Below, in pieces: positions 25,024 to 35,417 of a DNA stretch of 64,000 nucleotides. The stretch lies in assembly GCF_016756495.1 (NCBI RefSeq), contig NZ_AP023243.1, forward strand, positions 3,414,501-3,478,500, written 5' to 3'. The position numbers and the translations under genes were made by a program. Positions within the stretch are counted from its first letter, which is position 1, and every line of letters starts with the position of its first letter. The DNA comes from Mesorhizobium sp. 113-3-3. Its GTDB lineage: Bacteria; Pseudomonadota; Alphaproteobacteria; Rhizobiales; Rhizobiaceae. Under the pieces are notes generated by a model. It ran no database searches, was not told the origin of the DNA, and worked only from the letters and a program-made list of their open reading frames with translations.

Positions 25024-25332
25024 ATGGCGAGACGTCCAAAGCGCTCCCACAATGGGGGGCCGCCTCTTGATGAGTACAAGGGGCCACCCTGGGGCAAGGG
25101 CGATCCCTACATCTTCCTCGCCTGGCAGGCCGCGCACGCCAAGGCGTGGAAGGCGCCGAGCCGCGAAGTGATGCTGATGCGCATGGACAAGGCCGAACGG
25201 CTGGGCCTGACCTATGAGGAATACACGCTCGAGATCCTGGAGCGCGGACGGCATCTGAGGGAAGAAGACACCGAGCGCATCAGCGCCATCAAGGCCGCGC
25301 GCAAGCGACGGCGCGTGCGCCATCTCGACTGA
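25024..25332 (+). CDS. Conserved hypothetical protein, 102 residues, basic and helical
   Basis: Begins MARRPKRSHNGGPPLDEYKG, then PWGKGDPYIFLAWQAAHAKAWKAPSREVMLMRMDKAERLGLTYEEYTLEILERGRHL and a basic tail KAARKRRRVRHLD. No signal peptide or membrane helix. I recognise no domain. It starts 4 bases after the XRE-cupin gene and ends 30 before the GNAT gene, so the three are likely one operon. The basic ends would fit nucleic-acid or ribosome association, but this is a guess. Confidence 0.75.
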   Translation: MARRPKRSHNGGPPLDEYKGPPWGKGDPYIFLAWQAAHAKAWKAPSREVMLMRMDKAERLGLTYEEYTLEILERGRHLREEDTERISAIKAARKRRRVRHLD

Positions 25333-25362
25333 CGCCCATTCATCGTTTCCAGAGGACCAGGC

Positions 25363-25893
25363 ATGAATTCCATTGAAATCGAAGCGCTCGGCGCCAGTGC
25401 GCAAACGTTGGCGATGCTGGCTGATCTGCTGGTCGAAACGGTTGCGGCCGGTGGTTCCGTCAGCTTCATGCATCCGCTGGCACCGGAAGCGGCAAGCGCG
25501 TTCTGGCAGAAATCCCTGGCCGCGGCGGCAAAGGGCAAACGGGTGGTGCTCGGCGCCTGGGACGGCAAGACCCTGATCGGCACCGTCACGCTGCTGCTCG
25601 ACTTCCCACCCAACCAGCCGCACCGGGCCGAGATCGCCAAGCTGATGACATCGGTCGAACACCGGGGCAGGGGTATCGGAACGCGGCTGATGCGGGCCGC
25701 GGAGCGTCTCGCCGTGGAGAAGGGGCGCACGCTGCTGGTTCTGGATACGGCGACGGAAGAGGGCGCCTCGGGCCTCTACAAAAAACTCGGTTTCACCCAG
25801 GCCGGGGAAATACCCGACTTTGCGCTGAAGCCGCATGGCGGGCTGACCGGCACGCTGATCTACTGGAAGCGCATCGGCGCTGCATCGCGATAG
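25363..25893 (+). CDS. GNAT N-acetyltransferase
   Basis: A 176-residue enzyme. VVLGAWDGKTLIGTVTLLLDF and AEIAKLMTSVEHRGRGIGTRLMRAAERLAVEKGRTLLVLDTATEEGASGLYKKLGFTQAGEIP show the GNAT fold with the acetyl-CoA pyrophosphate loop HRGRGIG. Substrate unknown. A ribosome-binding site (CCAGAGGACC) precedes the ATG. Third gene after the XRE-cupin regulator, which may control it. Confidence 0.9.
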   Translation: MNSIEIEALGASAQTLAMLADLLVETVAAGGSVSFMHPLAPEAASAFWQKSLAAAAKGKRVVLGAWDGKTLIGTVTLLLDFPPNQPHRAEIAKLMTSVEHRGRGIGTRLMRAAERLAVEKGRTLLVLDTATEEGASGLYKKLGFTQAGEIPDFALKPHGGLTGTLIYWKRIGAASR

Positions 25894-25903
25894 GCCGCAC
25901 CGG

Positions 25904-26791
25904 TCAGGCCGAGGTGGCACCGGAGAGGTGCCTCAGCAGCCACTTGCGGAAATCCGCTTCGGCGCTGGTCAGCCGCGCGGTCGATGCGCAGGTCAGAAAA
26001 TGGCCCGAGTTGCTGGAGAGTTCGAAATCGGAAAGCGGCAGCAGGCTCCTGCTCTTGAGCGCCGCGTCGACAAGCGGCCGCGACCCCAGAAGCACGCCGG
26101 CGCCGGCGCTCGCCGCTTCCATCGCGGCGACGAAACTGTCGAAGCGGTGCGACCGCTGAGGGTGGCCGGCCAGTCCGGCGGCCGCGAACCATTCCGCCCA
26201 CATTTCGCGGGCGCCGGCGACCAGAAGCAGCGGCATGGCTGTCCAATCGGCTGCACCGGCGAGGGTCGGACTTGCCACCGGCACGAGCCGCTCGGCGGTC
26301 AGCCTGTCAGCCTCGCGTCCGGGAAAGGAGCCGTTGCCGAAACGGATATCGAGCGCGGAGCCCGGCAAATCATAGTCGGTCGGCCGATGGATCGTCACCA
26401 GATCGAGCTGGATGCGCGGCAGCGCCTCGGCGAGATCGGTCAGCGCCGGGACCAATATCAGTAAGGCGAAAGAGATCGGCACCCGGATCGACACGGTCTG
26501 CACGGCGCGCGGCTCGAACAGTTCCGTGGTGCTGCTGGCGATGGTGGTGAAGGCCGACTGGATGTGCGGCAGGTAGGCGGCACCCTCCGGCGACAGCGCG
26601 ACGCCGCGCGCCAGCCGCGAGAACAGGCGCGTCTTCAACCGCTCCTCGAGCAGCCGGATATGCTGGCTGACGGCCGCCTGGGTCAGGCCGAGCTCGGCCG
26701 CTGCCGCCGTGAAATTCGACAGCCGTGCCGCGGCTTCGAAACTGCGCAGCCAGTCGAGGGGAGGCAGTGCGGGAATGGGTTTTCGATGCAT
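25904..26791 (-). CDS. LysR-family regulator, GcvA-like, next to the phosphonate oxygenase genes
   Basis: About 295 residues from MHRKPIPALPPLDWLRSFEAAARLSNFTAAAAELGLTQAAVSQHIRLLEERLKTRLFSRLARGVALSPEG, the GcvA-type LysR HTH. The effector domain begins near QTVSIRVPISFALLILVPALT. It is divergent from the TmpA-like gene 120 bases away and is the likely activator of that operon. An upstream ATG (26815) is possible but would cover a palindrome that looks like an operator. Confidence 0.9.
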   Translation of the reverse strand: MHRKPIPALPPLDWLRSFEAAARLSNFTAAAAELGLTQAAVSQHIRLLEERLKTRLFSRLARGVALSPEGAAYLPHIQSAFTTIASSTTELFEPRAVQTVSIRVPISFALLILVPALTDLAEALPRIQLDLVTIHRPTDYDLPGSALDIRFGNGSFPGREADRLTAERLVPVASPTLAGAADWTAMPLLLVAGAREMWAEWFAAAGLAGHPQRSHRFDSFVAAMEAASAGAGVLLGSRPLVDAALKSRSLLPLSDFELSSNSGHFLTCASTARLTSAEADFRKWLLRHLSGATSA

Positions 26792-26801
26792 TAGAAATTT
26801 G

Positions 26802-26835
26802 TGGCCTTTGGCCAAAAAATGATAATTTGAGTTAT
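26802..26835. promoter_or_regulatory. Palindromes between lysR and tmpA-like gene, candidate LysR sites
   Basis: TGGCC-TTT-GGCCA (26802-26814) is a perfect palindrome, and ATAA-N6-TTAT (26822-26835) is a short T-N11-A type dyad. Both lie just upstream of the LysR start and before the divergent dioxygenase gene, where LysR regulators normally bind. Confidence 0.45.
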
Positions 26836-26892
26836 GCCTGTCTTGTGGCCAACATGCAATCGAAACCCTGCGGACCGGGCCGCTGGGCGTAG

Positions 26893-28643
<1,751 letters not shown>

Positions 28644-29269
28644 CGGCGGTTCATTCCGGGAGGGGCAGCCTATGTGTTTTTGCTTCGAAGGTGAAAACGC
28701 GGTGGCTGCATTCCGACCGGAAAGCTGCCGCGAGCGTTTGCCTGGCGCTGGCGTCGACCAACCGGTCCATTCCCAAGTTGAGCCAAGGCAGTTCGGCGCG
28801 GTCGGTTCGTTCGAGCCTGCCGATGCTGGCCCCATTCGTCATATTGCTGTCGGGATGGTTCAGGAGTATTAGCCACGCCCGACATGCGGCCCTCTTTGAT
28901 CCACCGCATCGACCACTCTTGAAGGAGGCATGATGAGAATTTGTTCACGCATTTCGCGCCTCCACGGTAGTCGGACGGGCTGACCCGCGCCATAGCGGAT
29001 TCCGATTTCCTGACGATCTGACGACCGCAATGCTGTCATGCGTCGCGGGCGTTGTCCGTGGCTGCTTCTATGCCGCTGATATCAACGAGACGGTGGGAGC
29101 CGAGAAGCTCCCGGCCGACGATCACCGCTGCCTGAAGGCCTGGGGTGCGCCTTTGCAACACTCCCTCAGGCCATTGTAAATGTTGAAAGAATAGCTCTTG
29201 CTCGAAAGTCTCTGTGAGCCTAGAGAGCCCGCCCATTCCAACCCGTCATCCCAAGAGGAGACCTGTCAG
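28644..29269. other. Intergenic region without supported gene
   Basis: About 630 bases after tmpB. Short open frames exist on both strands (for example 28672-28872, which has GGGAGGGG before its ATG) but none shows a recognisable domain or convincing composition. No RNA gene, terminator or repeat was recognised. It could hold remnants of a decayed gene. Confidence 0.5.
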
Positions 29270-29407
29270 ATGTCACGCCAACCCAGATCGACACATTCCG
29301 TGCCGGCGCTGGACTTGCGTGCGGCTGACAGGGTTCCAATCGGGAAGAACGGCCATGGCCAGGTCCATGATCCAGCGCAGGCAGCAGGCCGAGCGCGAAC
29401 GCATTGA
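29270..29407 (+). CDS. Possible 45-residue small protein upstream of the PcfJ gene
   Basis: ATG at 29270 is preceded by AAGAGGAGA, a strong ribosome-binding site. The frame encodes 45 residues starting MSRQPRSTHSVPALDLRAAD and ending with RARTH, basic and without a domain. It overlaps the first 53 bases of the PcfJ gene in another frame, which has a poor site of its own. It may be a coupling ORF or chance. Confidence 0.35.
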   Translation: MSRQPRSTHSVPALDLRAADRVPIGKNGHGQVHDPAQAAGRARTH

Positions 29408-30497
29408 AGCATATCAAGCAACGCTGCGGCGGGTTTCCGCCATGCCGCGTCCGGCTCCGGATTTCGAGCGGGCGCTCGACGAGGTGCGCCGAGGCTTTGC
29501 CGGCATAGCGATCCGCGACGGCGGGCTGTGGCGTCCGAAGCTGAAGACGCGCGACCCCGCGCGGCTGCGGCTGGCCGCTGCCCGCCATCTCTATGCGCGC
29601 TATCCAGTCTCGGCCGCGCTCGAGGCCATCTGGCGCGACGGTGCGGGGTTGCAGGCCGACGAGATTGCGCTGCGCAAGTGGTGGTACGTCGCGGTTGCGC
29701 GTGGTGACTCGCTCTACAAGGCCGGCGCCAATGCGTGGCTGTCGCGCAAGGAGGTGCATTGCTTCCTGAACCTGTCGGGCGACCTGACCTTCGACGAGGC
29801 GTTCTGGCTGGCGATCATTCGATCCTATACGGACGATTTCGGGCTGGCCGCTCGCCTTGTACGCACCAAGATCGCACGCACGCCGCGCGCTGATCTGGCC
29901 TTCTGGCGCGAGGTGGCTCGCTTCTTCTGCGGGCAACCGACGTCGAAGGAGGAGATCGACGATCTCTGCGACTATGTCGGCGCGATGTATCGGCACGATC
30001 GAGCCTACAGCCTGAAGGGACGCACGCTCGCCTCGCTGCGCAAGCAGATGTCCGAGTGGCACCGTGACATTGCCGCCATCGAGCGCATCGAGGCCATGCG
30101 CCGCCGCGCCGGCGGCCGGGCTGCGCCGGTCAAGGGCGCCTGGGAGGGCTCGCAGCTCGAAGACTGGGAGTGGCAACCGTCGGTCAAGGAGGCGAAGGCG
30201 CATGGCGAGCGCTTCTTCGTGCGCCAACTGAAGACCGCCGAGGATCTGGTCGCCGAAAGCCGAGCGATGCATCACTGCGTCTCGACGTATGCGGCCAAAT
30301 GCATCGCCGGCTACGCCTCGATCTGGGTGCTGCGGCGCACGGCCCTCGGCAAGATCGAGCGGCTGCTGACGATCGAGGTCAACCCGCAGCACCGGGCGGT
30401 GCAGGTGCGGGGTTTCAGCAATCGGCTGGCCACGCCCGACGAGCGCAAGATCCTCGAGCGCTGGACCAAGGCGAGGGGCGTGATGTTGCGTGACTGA
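29355..30497 (+). CDS. PcfJ-domain protein, function unknown
   Basis: A 380-residue cytoplasmic protein. The C-terminal third (ERFFVRQLKTAEDLVAESRAMHHCVSTYAAKCIAGYASIWVLRR) carries the PcfJ-like pattern with a conserved His-Cys-Val-x-x-Tyr. The N-terminal two thirds are helical and unassigned. PcfJ proteins are named from plasmid pCF10 conjugation genes, but chromosomal homologues have no known role. No conjugation or phage gene is nearby. The ATG before ARSMIQRRQQ is chosen because the earlier frame is low complexity; a GC-rich terminator follows. Confidence 0.75.
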   Translation: MARSMIQRRQQAERERIEAYQATLRRVSAMPRPAPDFERALDEVRRGFAGIAIRDGGLWRPKLKTRDPARLRLAAARHLYARYPVSAALEAIWRDGAGLQADEIALRKWWYVAVARGDSLYKAGANAWLSRKEVHCFLNLSGDLTFDEAFWLAIIRSYTDDFGLAARLVRTKIARTPRADLAFWREVARFFCGQPTSKEEIDDLCDYVGAMYRHDRAYSLKGRTLASLRKQMSEWHRDIAAIERIEAMRRRAGGRAAPVKGAWEGSQLEDWEWQPSVKEAKAHGERFFVRQLKTAEDLVAESRAMHHCVSTYAAKCIAGYASIWVLRRTALGKIERLLTIEVNPQHRAVQVRGFSNRLATPDERKILERWTKARGVMLRD

Positions 30498-30502
30498 AAC
30501 GA

Positions 30503-30534
30503 AACCCCGCGCGGCGGAGATGCCGCGCGGGGTT
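30503..30534 (+). terminator. Strong GC-rich hairpin after the PcfJ gene
   Basis: AACCCCGCGCGGC (30503-30515) and GCCGCGCGGGGTT (30522-30534) pair over 13 bp around GGAGAT. There is no long T tract, but the position between convergent genes indicates a terminator. Confidence 0.7.
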
Positions 30535-30585
30535 ATGCTTTTCGATTGCCTATGCGGGATGGCAGAAGACCTCCCGAGCTGCCGG

Positions 30586-32388
30586 CTATCCCTTGTGGTG
30601 CACCGTCTGCAGCCCGTAGACCGGCGTCGGCAGTCCGGCGTGTCTGGCCTTCAACTGCAGCGACAGGAACTGCGAATAGTGGCGTGACTGGTGCAGATTG
30701 CCGCCGTGGAACCACAGCGCTTCCTGCTGCGTCGGCTTCCACATGTTGCGCAACTCGCCTTCCCAGGGGCCGGGATCCTTGGTGGTGTTCGAGCCGAGGC
30801 CCCAGCATTTGCCGACCTTGTCGGCGGTTTCGCGCGATATCAGATCGGCGGCCCAGCCGTTCATCGAGCCGTAGCCGGTGGCGTAGACGATGAGATCCGC
30901 GGGCAATTCGGATCCGTCGCTGAGCACAACCGAATGCTGCTTGATCTCTTCGACGTCGACGCCGCTCTTCAGCTTGATCGAGCCATCGATGATGAGCTGG
31001 GAGGCGCCGACGTCGATATAATAACCGGAGCCGCGCCTGAGATACTTCATGAACAGGCCGGACTCGTCGTCGCCCCAGTCAAGCATGAAACCGGCTTTCT
31101 CCAACCCCTTGTAGAACGCCGCGTCGCGCTTCTTCATCTCGGCATAGGCCGGGATCTGGAATTCGTGCAGGATCTTGTAGGGCAGCGAAGCAAAAATCAG
31201 ATCGGCCTTGGCCGTGGTGATGCCGTTCTGCAGTGCCTGCTCCGAATAGAGCGAACCCAGTCCGATCTCCATCAGCGTGTCGGATCTGGAAATATGGGTG
31301 CTCGAGCGCTGCACCATGGTGACGTCGGCGCCGGCCTCCCATAGGGCCGCGGCGATATCATGGGCGGAATTGTTGGAGCCGATGACAACGGCTCTTTTGC
31401 CGGCATAGGCATCGGGGCCGGGGTGCTTCGAGGAGTGATGCTGGTCGCCCTTGAAAGTCTCCATGCCCTTGAATTTCGGCAGATTGGCCTTGCCGGACTG
31501 TCCGGTCGCCAGCACCAATTGCTTTGGCTTCAGGGTGATATCCCTGCCGTCGCGGTGGACGACCACGGTCCATTCCTTCTTCTTGTCGTCATAGGAGGCG
31601 CTCTTGGCCTCCGTCGAGGACCAGTAATTCAGCTCCATCACCTTGGTATACATTTCCAGCCAATCGCCAATCTTGTCCTTCGGCGAGAAGACCGGCCAGT
31701 TCTTCGGGAAATCGATATAGGGCAGATGGTCGTACCAGACCGGATCGTGCAGGCAGAGCGACTTGTAGCGCTTGCGCCAGCTGTCGCCGGCCCGCTCGTT
31801 CTTCTCGACGATGATGGTCGGCACGCCGAGCTGGCGCAGTCTTGCGCCGAGCGCAATGCCGCCCTGGCCGCCGCCGATGATGAGCGTGTAGGGCTGCGTC
31901 TTGAAGCCGAGCTCGGCGGCTTCCTTCTCACGCTCTTCCTTCCACGTCGGACGGTTCTTGCCCGAGCCATGCTTGGCGCCCATCGGCCGTGCGAAGCCGG
32001 CCGGTTCCTCATGGCCCTTCAATTCGACCATGGTGGTCAGCAGCGTCCAGATCTTGCCGTCCTTCAACCTGATATGGCCAAAGCCGCGCGCCAGTTCGGT
32101 CTCGAAGCTGATCCAGCCCTCGATCAGCCCGCCGCTTTCGGTCGCGTCCTCGCCCTTGGCGAGTGCCCAATGCGACGGCTTTGTCTTCGACAACTGGCTT
32201 TCCAGCATGTCGCGGACCTGGTCCTTGCCTTCCATGGTCTTGATGTTCCAGGTGAAGGTGACGAGGTCGCGCCAGTAGCAATCCTCCTGGAAGCAGCCGA
32301 CGGCCGTGTCGATGTCATTGGCGGCCAGCGCAGCGCCGAATTGGTCGAGCAGGTCGGACAGTTTCTTGTTTGGGGCCTTGTCGAGCAT
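30586..32388 (-). CDS. Flavin-containing monooxygenase with N-terminal NTF2-like domain
   Basis: A 600-residue fusion. Residues about 1-130 form an NTF2/SnoaL-like domain (LLDQFGAALAANDIDTAVGCFQEDCYWRDLV). The rest is an FAD/NADPH monooxygenase: FAD motif LIIGGGQGGIALGARLRQLG, FMO signature FKGDQHHSSKH, NADPH motif VVIGSNNSAHDIAAALWEAG, and ATGYG. It likely oxygenates a small organic compound (N-, S- or Baeyer-Villiger type); substrate unknown. GGAGGAAG precedes the ATG. Monocistronic. Confidence 0.9.
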   Translation of the reverse strand: MLDKAPNKKLSDLLDQFGAALAANDIDTAVGCFQEDCYWRDLVTFTWNIKTMEGKDQVRDMLESQLSKTKPSHWALAKGEDATESGGLIEGWISFETELARGFGHIRLKDGKIWTLLTTMVELKGHEEPAGFARPMGAKHGSGKNRPTWKEEREKEAAELGFKTQPYTLIIGGGQGGIALGARLRQLGVPTIIVEKNERAGDSWRKRYKSLCLHDPVWYDHLPYIDFPKNWPVFSPKDKIGDWLEMYTKVMELNYWSSTEAKSASYDDKKKEWTVVVHRDGRDITLKPKQLVLATGQSGKANLPKFKGMETFKGDQHHSSKHPGPDAYAGKRAVVIGSNNSAHDIAAALWEAGADVTMVQRSSTHISRSDTLMEIGLGSLYSEQALQNGITTAKADLIFASLPYKILHEFQIPAYAEMKKRDAAFYKGLEKAGFMLDWGDDESGLFMKYLRRGSGYYIDVGASQLIIDGSIKLKSGVDVEEIKQHSVVLSDGSELPADLIVYATGYGSMNGWAADLISRETADKVGKCWGLGSNTTKDPGPWEGELRNMWKPTQQEALWFHGGNLHQSRHYSQFLSLQLKARHAGLPTPVYGLQTVHHKG

Positions 32389-32643
32389 AAGTCTTCCTCC
32401 GTGAAATCCGGGTCGTCATGGTGGCTCCTCCCGAGCCGGACGATCAAGTATCGGCAGAGAGGACGCCCTTCGTCACGCCCCACCATAGTTTTGCGTGGCT
32501 TCAAGGACTTATCGGGAGAACGCCGCTCCCGGGCCGGTTTGGGTTTGGCGCGAATGTCGGCATGATGCGGTGTCCATCGCGAAATCGTGACGGGCCATTT
32601 GCCGAATTGGGAGGCGCCTTCATCGCCGGCGCGATTTTTGCCG

Positions 32644-32673
32644 TTGACAGGGCGCCTTGCCCGCCCGTAGTGT
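32644..32673 (+). promoter_or_regulatory. Promoter of the ilv leader
   Basis: TTGACA (32644-32649) and TAGTGT (32668-32673), spacing 18. The expected start of transcription (32679-32682) coincides with the ATG of the leader peptide, leaving no room for a Shine-Dalgarno sequence. Confidence 0.6.
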
Positions 32674-32681
32674 CCGCGACC

Positions 32682-32732
32682 ATGAAAAAGGCACTCATTC
32701 TCGTAGGAAGGCGCGTGGGCAAGGCGGTGTAA
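32682..32732 (+). CDS. ilvL: ilv leader peptide (attenuator peptide)
   Basis: A 16-residue frame, MKKALILVGRRVGKAV, followed by TAA. Six of 16 codons are for Leu, Ile or Val, the end products of the pathway encoded downstream. It lies 133 bases before ilvB and is followed by a terminator-type hairpin, the arrangement of an amino-acid attenuator. The mRNA seems to begin at its ATG (leaderless). The name ilvL is by analogy. Confidence 0.72.
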   Translation: MKKALILVGRRVGKAV

Positions 32733-32788
32733 CCGCCGGGCGAAAACCTCCCATGCGCAACACACAGGCTCCCTCGGGGGCCTTTTTT
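32711..32788 (+). terminator. Attenuator structures of the ilvB leader
   Basis: Terminator: GGCTCC (32767-32772), loop CTCG, GGGGCC (32777-32782), then six T. Upstream, GCGCGTGGG (32711-32719) can pair with CCCATGCGC (32750-32758; one G-U), enclosing a small hairpin GGCGG/CCGCC (32723-32737) that holds the leader stop codon. A ribosome stalled on the Leu-Ile-Leu-Val codons would cover the first arm. CCTCCC (32747-32752) could then pair with the G-run of the terminator. The last step is inference. Confidence 0.65.
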
Positions 32789-32865
32789 ATTGCCCGAAAC
32801 ACGACTAAACGACCAACAACGCCCAAGTGGCAACGCCCAGGTGGCGACAGTACGGGACCAGACCG

Positions 32866-34647
32866 ATGAGCAACGGACAGAGTGAGCGGCGCGAGATGAC
32901 GGGCGCCGAAATGGTGGTGCAGGCGCTGAAGGACAATGGCGTCAAGCATGTCTTCGGCTATCCGGGCGGCGCGGTTCTCCCGATCTATGACGAGATCTTC
33001 CAGCAGGACGATGTCGAGCACATTCTGGTGCGGCATGAGCAGGGTGCCGGCCACGCGGCGGAGGGCTATGCGCGCTCGACCGGCAAGGCCGGCGTCATGC
33101 TGGTGACATCGGGACCCGGCGCGACCAATGCGGTGACGCCGCTGCAGGACGCGCTGATGGATTCGATTCCGCTGGTCTGCCTGACGGGCCAGGTGCCGAC
33201 CTCTCTCATTGGCTCCGATGCCTTCCAGGAATGCGACACGGTCGGCATTACGCGGCCCTGCACCAAGCACAACTGGCTGGTGAAGGACGTCAACGAGCTC
33301 GCAGCGACCATCCACGAAGCCTTCCATGTCGCCACGACCGGCCGTCCGGGTCCCGTGGTGGTCGACATTCCGAAGGACGTGCAGTTCGCCAAGGGGTTTT
33401 ATGTCCCGCCGCAGATCGCACCGCGCACCAGCTATCAGCCGAAGGTCCAGGGCGATCTGGAAAAGATCAAGGCCGCGGTCGAACTGATGGCCAAGGCCAA
33501 GAAGCCGATCATCTATTCGGGCGGCGGTGTCATCAATTCCGGTCCGGAAGCGAGCCATCTGCTGCGCGAACTGGTCGACCTCACCGGTTTCCCGATCACC
33601 TCGACGCTGATGGGGCTGGGCGCCTATCCGGCATCGGGCAAGAACTGGGTCGGCATGCTCGGCATGCACGGCACCTACGAGGCCAACATGGCCATGCATG
33701 ATTGCGATGTGATGATCTGCATCGGCGCGCGCTTCGACGACCGTATCACCGGACGGCTCAGCGCGTTTTCGCCGCACTCGAAGAAGATCCACATCGACAT
33801 CGATCCGTCGTCGATCAACAAGAACGTGCACACCGAAGTGCCGATCATCGGCGATGTCGGCCGCGTGCTGGAGGATATGGTGCGGCTGTGGCGGGCCACC
33901 GCCAAGGCCGACAAGAAGGCGCTCTACCCCTGGTGGGAGCAGATCGCCAAATGGCGCGGCCGCGATTCACTTGCCTACAAGATGAACCACGACGTGATCA
34001 TGCCGCAATACGCCATCCAGCGGCTCTACGAACTGACCAAGGACAAGGACACCTACATCACCACCGAGGTCGGCCAGCACCAGATGTGGGCCGCGCAGCA
34101 TTATCATTTCGAAAAGCCGAACCGCTGGATGACATCGGGCGGGCTGGGCACGATGGGTTACGGCCTGCCGGCTGCGCTCGGCGTGCAGATCGCGCATCCC
34201 GATGCGCTGGTCATCGACATCGCCGGCGATGCCTCGGTGCAGATGACGATGCAGGAGATGAGTGCTGCGGTGCAGTACAAGGCGCCGATCAAGATCTTCA
34301 TCCTCAACAACCAGTATATGGGTATGGTGCGCCAGTGGCAGCAGCTCTTGCACGGCAACCGGCTGTCGCATTCCTACACCGAGGCGATGCCGGACTTCGT
34401 CAAGCTGGCGGAGGCCTATGGCGGCCACGGTATACGCTGCGAGAAGCCGGACGAGCTCGACGACGCCATCAAGGAGATGATCTCGGTCAAGAAACCCGTG
34501 CTGTTCGATTGCCGCGTGGCGAACCTCGCCAACTGCTTCCCGATGATCCCGTCTGGCAAGGCGCATAACGAGATGCTGTTGCCCGACGAGGCCACCGACG
34601 AGGCCGTGGCGAACGCCATCGACGCCAAGGGCAGGGAACTGGTGTAA
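32866..34647 (+). CDS. ilvB: Acetolactate synthase large subunit
   Basis: A 593-residue thiamine-diphosphate enzyme. HEQGAGHAAEGYARSTGKAGV holds the catalytic glutamate; GDASVQMTMQEMSAAVQYKAPIKIFILNNQYMGMVRQWQ is the ThDP/Mg motif; FAD-binding middle domain is present. It makes acetolactate and acetohydroxybutyrate, the first common step of valine, leucine and isoleucine synthesis. Behind an attenuator and 78 bases before ilvH. The ATG before SNGQSERREMTGAEM was chosen; the frame extends to 32827. Confidence 0.96.
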   Translation: MSNGQSERREMTGAEMVVQALKDNGVKHVFGYPGGAVLPIYDEIFQQDDVEHILVRHEQGAGHAAEGYARSTGKAGVMLVTSGPGATNAVTPLQDALMDSIPLVCLTGQVPTSLIGSDAFQECDTVGITRPCTKHNWLVKDVNELAATIHEAFHVATTGRPGPVVVDIPKDVQFAKGFYVPPQIAPRTSYQPKVQGDLEKIKAAVELMAKAKKPIIYSGGGVINSGPEASHLLRELVDLTGFPITSTLMGLGAYPASGKNWVGMLGMHGTYEANMAMHDCDVMICIGARFDDRITGRLSAFSPHSKKIHIDIDPSSINKNVHTEVPIIGDVGRVLEDMVRLWRATAKADKKALYPWWEQIAKWRGRDSLAYKMNHDVIMPQYAIQRLYELTKDKDTYITTEVGQHQMWAAQHYHFEKPNRWMTSGGLGTMGYGLPAALGVQIAHPDALVIDIAGDASVQMTMQEMSAAVQYKAPIKIFILNNQYMGMVRQWQQLLHGNRLSHSYTEAMPDFVKLAEAYGGHGIRCEKPDELDDAIKEMISVKKPVLFDCRVANLANCFPMIPSGKAHNEMLLPDEATDEAVANAIDAKGRELV

Positions 34648-34725
34648 TCGACGGGCCAAGGCAGGGCTTGTCGAAAGAAGCCGTGCGCAAACAAAGAATT
34701 AGATCAAGAATTTGAGATCCATGTC

Positions 34726-35301
34726 ATGAACGCACAGCACCTTCAACCAACCGGCTCCGCCTACTTCATCGCCAAGGAGACGGAGCGGCCGGAGATCCAC
34801 ACGCTTTCCGTGCTGGTCGACAACGAGCCCGGGGTACTCGCCCGGGTCATCGGCCTGTTTTCCGGGCGCGGCTACAACATTGAGAGCCTGACCGTTTCCG
34901 AGACGGAGCATGAGAAGCACCTGTCGCGCATCACCATCGTGACGCGCGGCACGCCGCATGTGATGGAGCAGATCAAGAACCAGCTCGAGCGCATCGTGCC
35001 GGTCCATCGCGTGGTCGATCTGACTGTCCGCTCGCACGAGCTTGGCCAGGAGCGGCCGCTGGAGCGGGAACTGGCGCTGGTCAAGGTTGCCGGCACCGGC
35101 GACGCCCGCGTCGAGGCGCTGCGGCTGGCCGACGCCTTCCGCGCCTCGGTCATCGATGCCAACACCGAGCATTTCATCTTCGAGATCACTGGCAAGGGCT
35201 CCAAGCTCGACCAGTTCATCGCCATCATGAAGCCGCTCGGCCTGGTGGAGATCTGCCGCACCGGCGTGGCGGCGATGAACCGCGGCCCGCAAGGGATGTA
35301 G
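34726..35301 (+). CDS. ilvH: Acetolactate synthase small (regulatory) subunit
   Basis: A 191-residue protein. An ACT domain (about 23-95; HTLSVLVDNEPGVLARVIGLFSGRGYNIESLTV) binds valine for feedback inhibition, and the C-terminal domain (GTGDARVEALRLADAFRASVIDANTEHFIFEITG) activates the large subunit. Same strand as ilvB and in the same operon. The third enzyme, ilvC, is 23 kb away. Confidence 0.96.
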   Translation: MNAQHLQPTGSAYFIAKETERPEIHTLSVLVDNEPGVLARVIGLFSGRGYNIESLTVSETEHEKHLSRITIVTRGTPHVMEQIKNQLERIVPVHRVVDLTVRSHELGQERPLERELALVKVAGTGDARVEALRLADAFRASVIDANTEHFIFEITGKGSKLDQFIAIMKPLGLVEICRTGVAAMNRGPQGM

Positions 35302-35417
35302 AACCCGCTACCGCGCAAAGAGATCCGCTCAACGCCTGGCTCGATCAATGGCCGGGCGCTGGGCTTTGCGCAGTCGGCGGAAAGCGACAATGATGCTGAC
35401 GTATCTGGGAGGATAAC

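Noticed and set aside
28672..28872. 66-residue frame with good ribosome-binding site
   Set aside because: No domain, no coupling to neighbours and Cys/Phe-rich start; kept only as part of the unassigned region.
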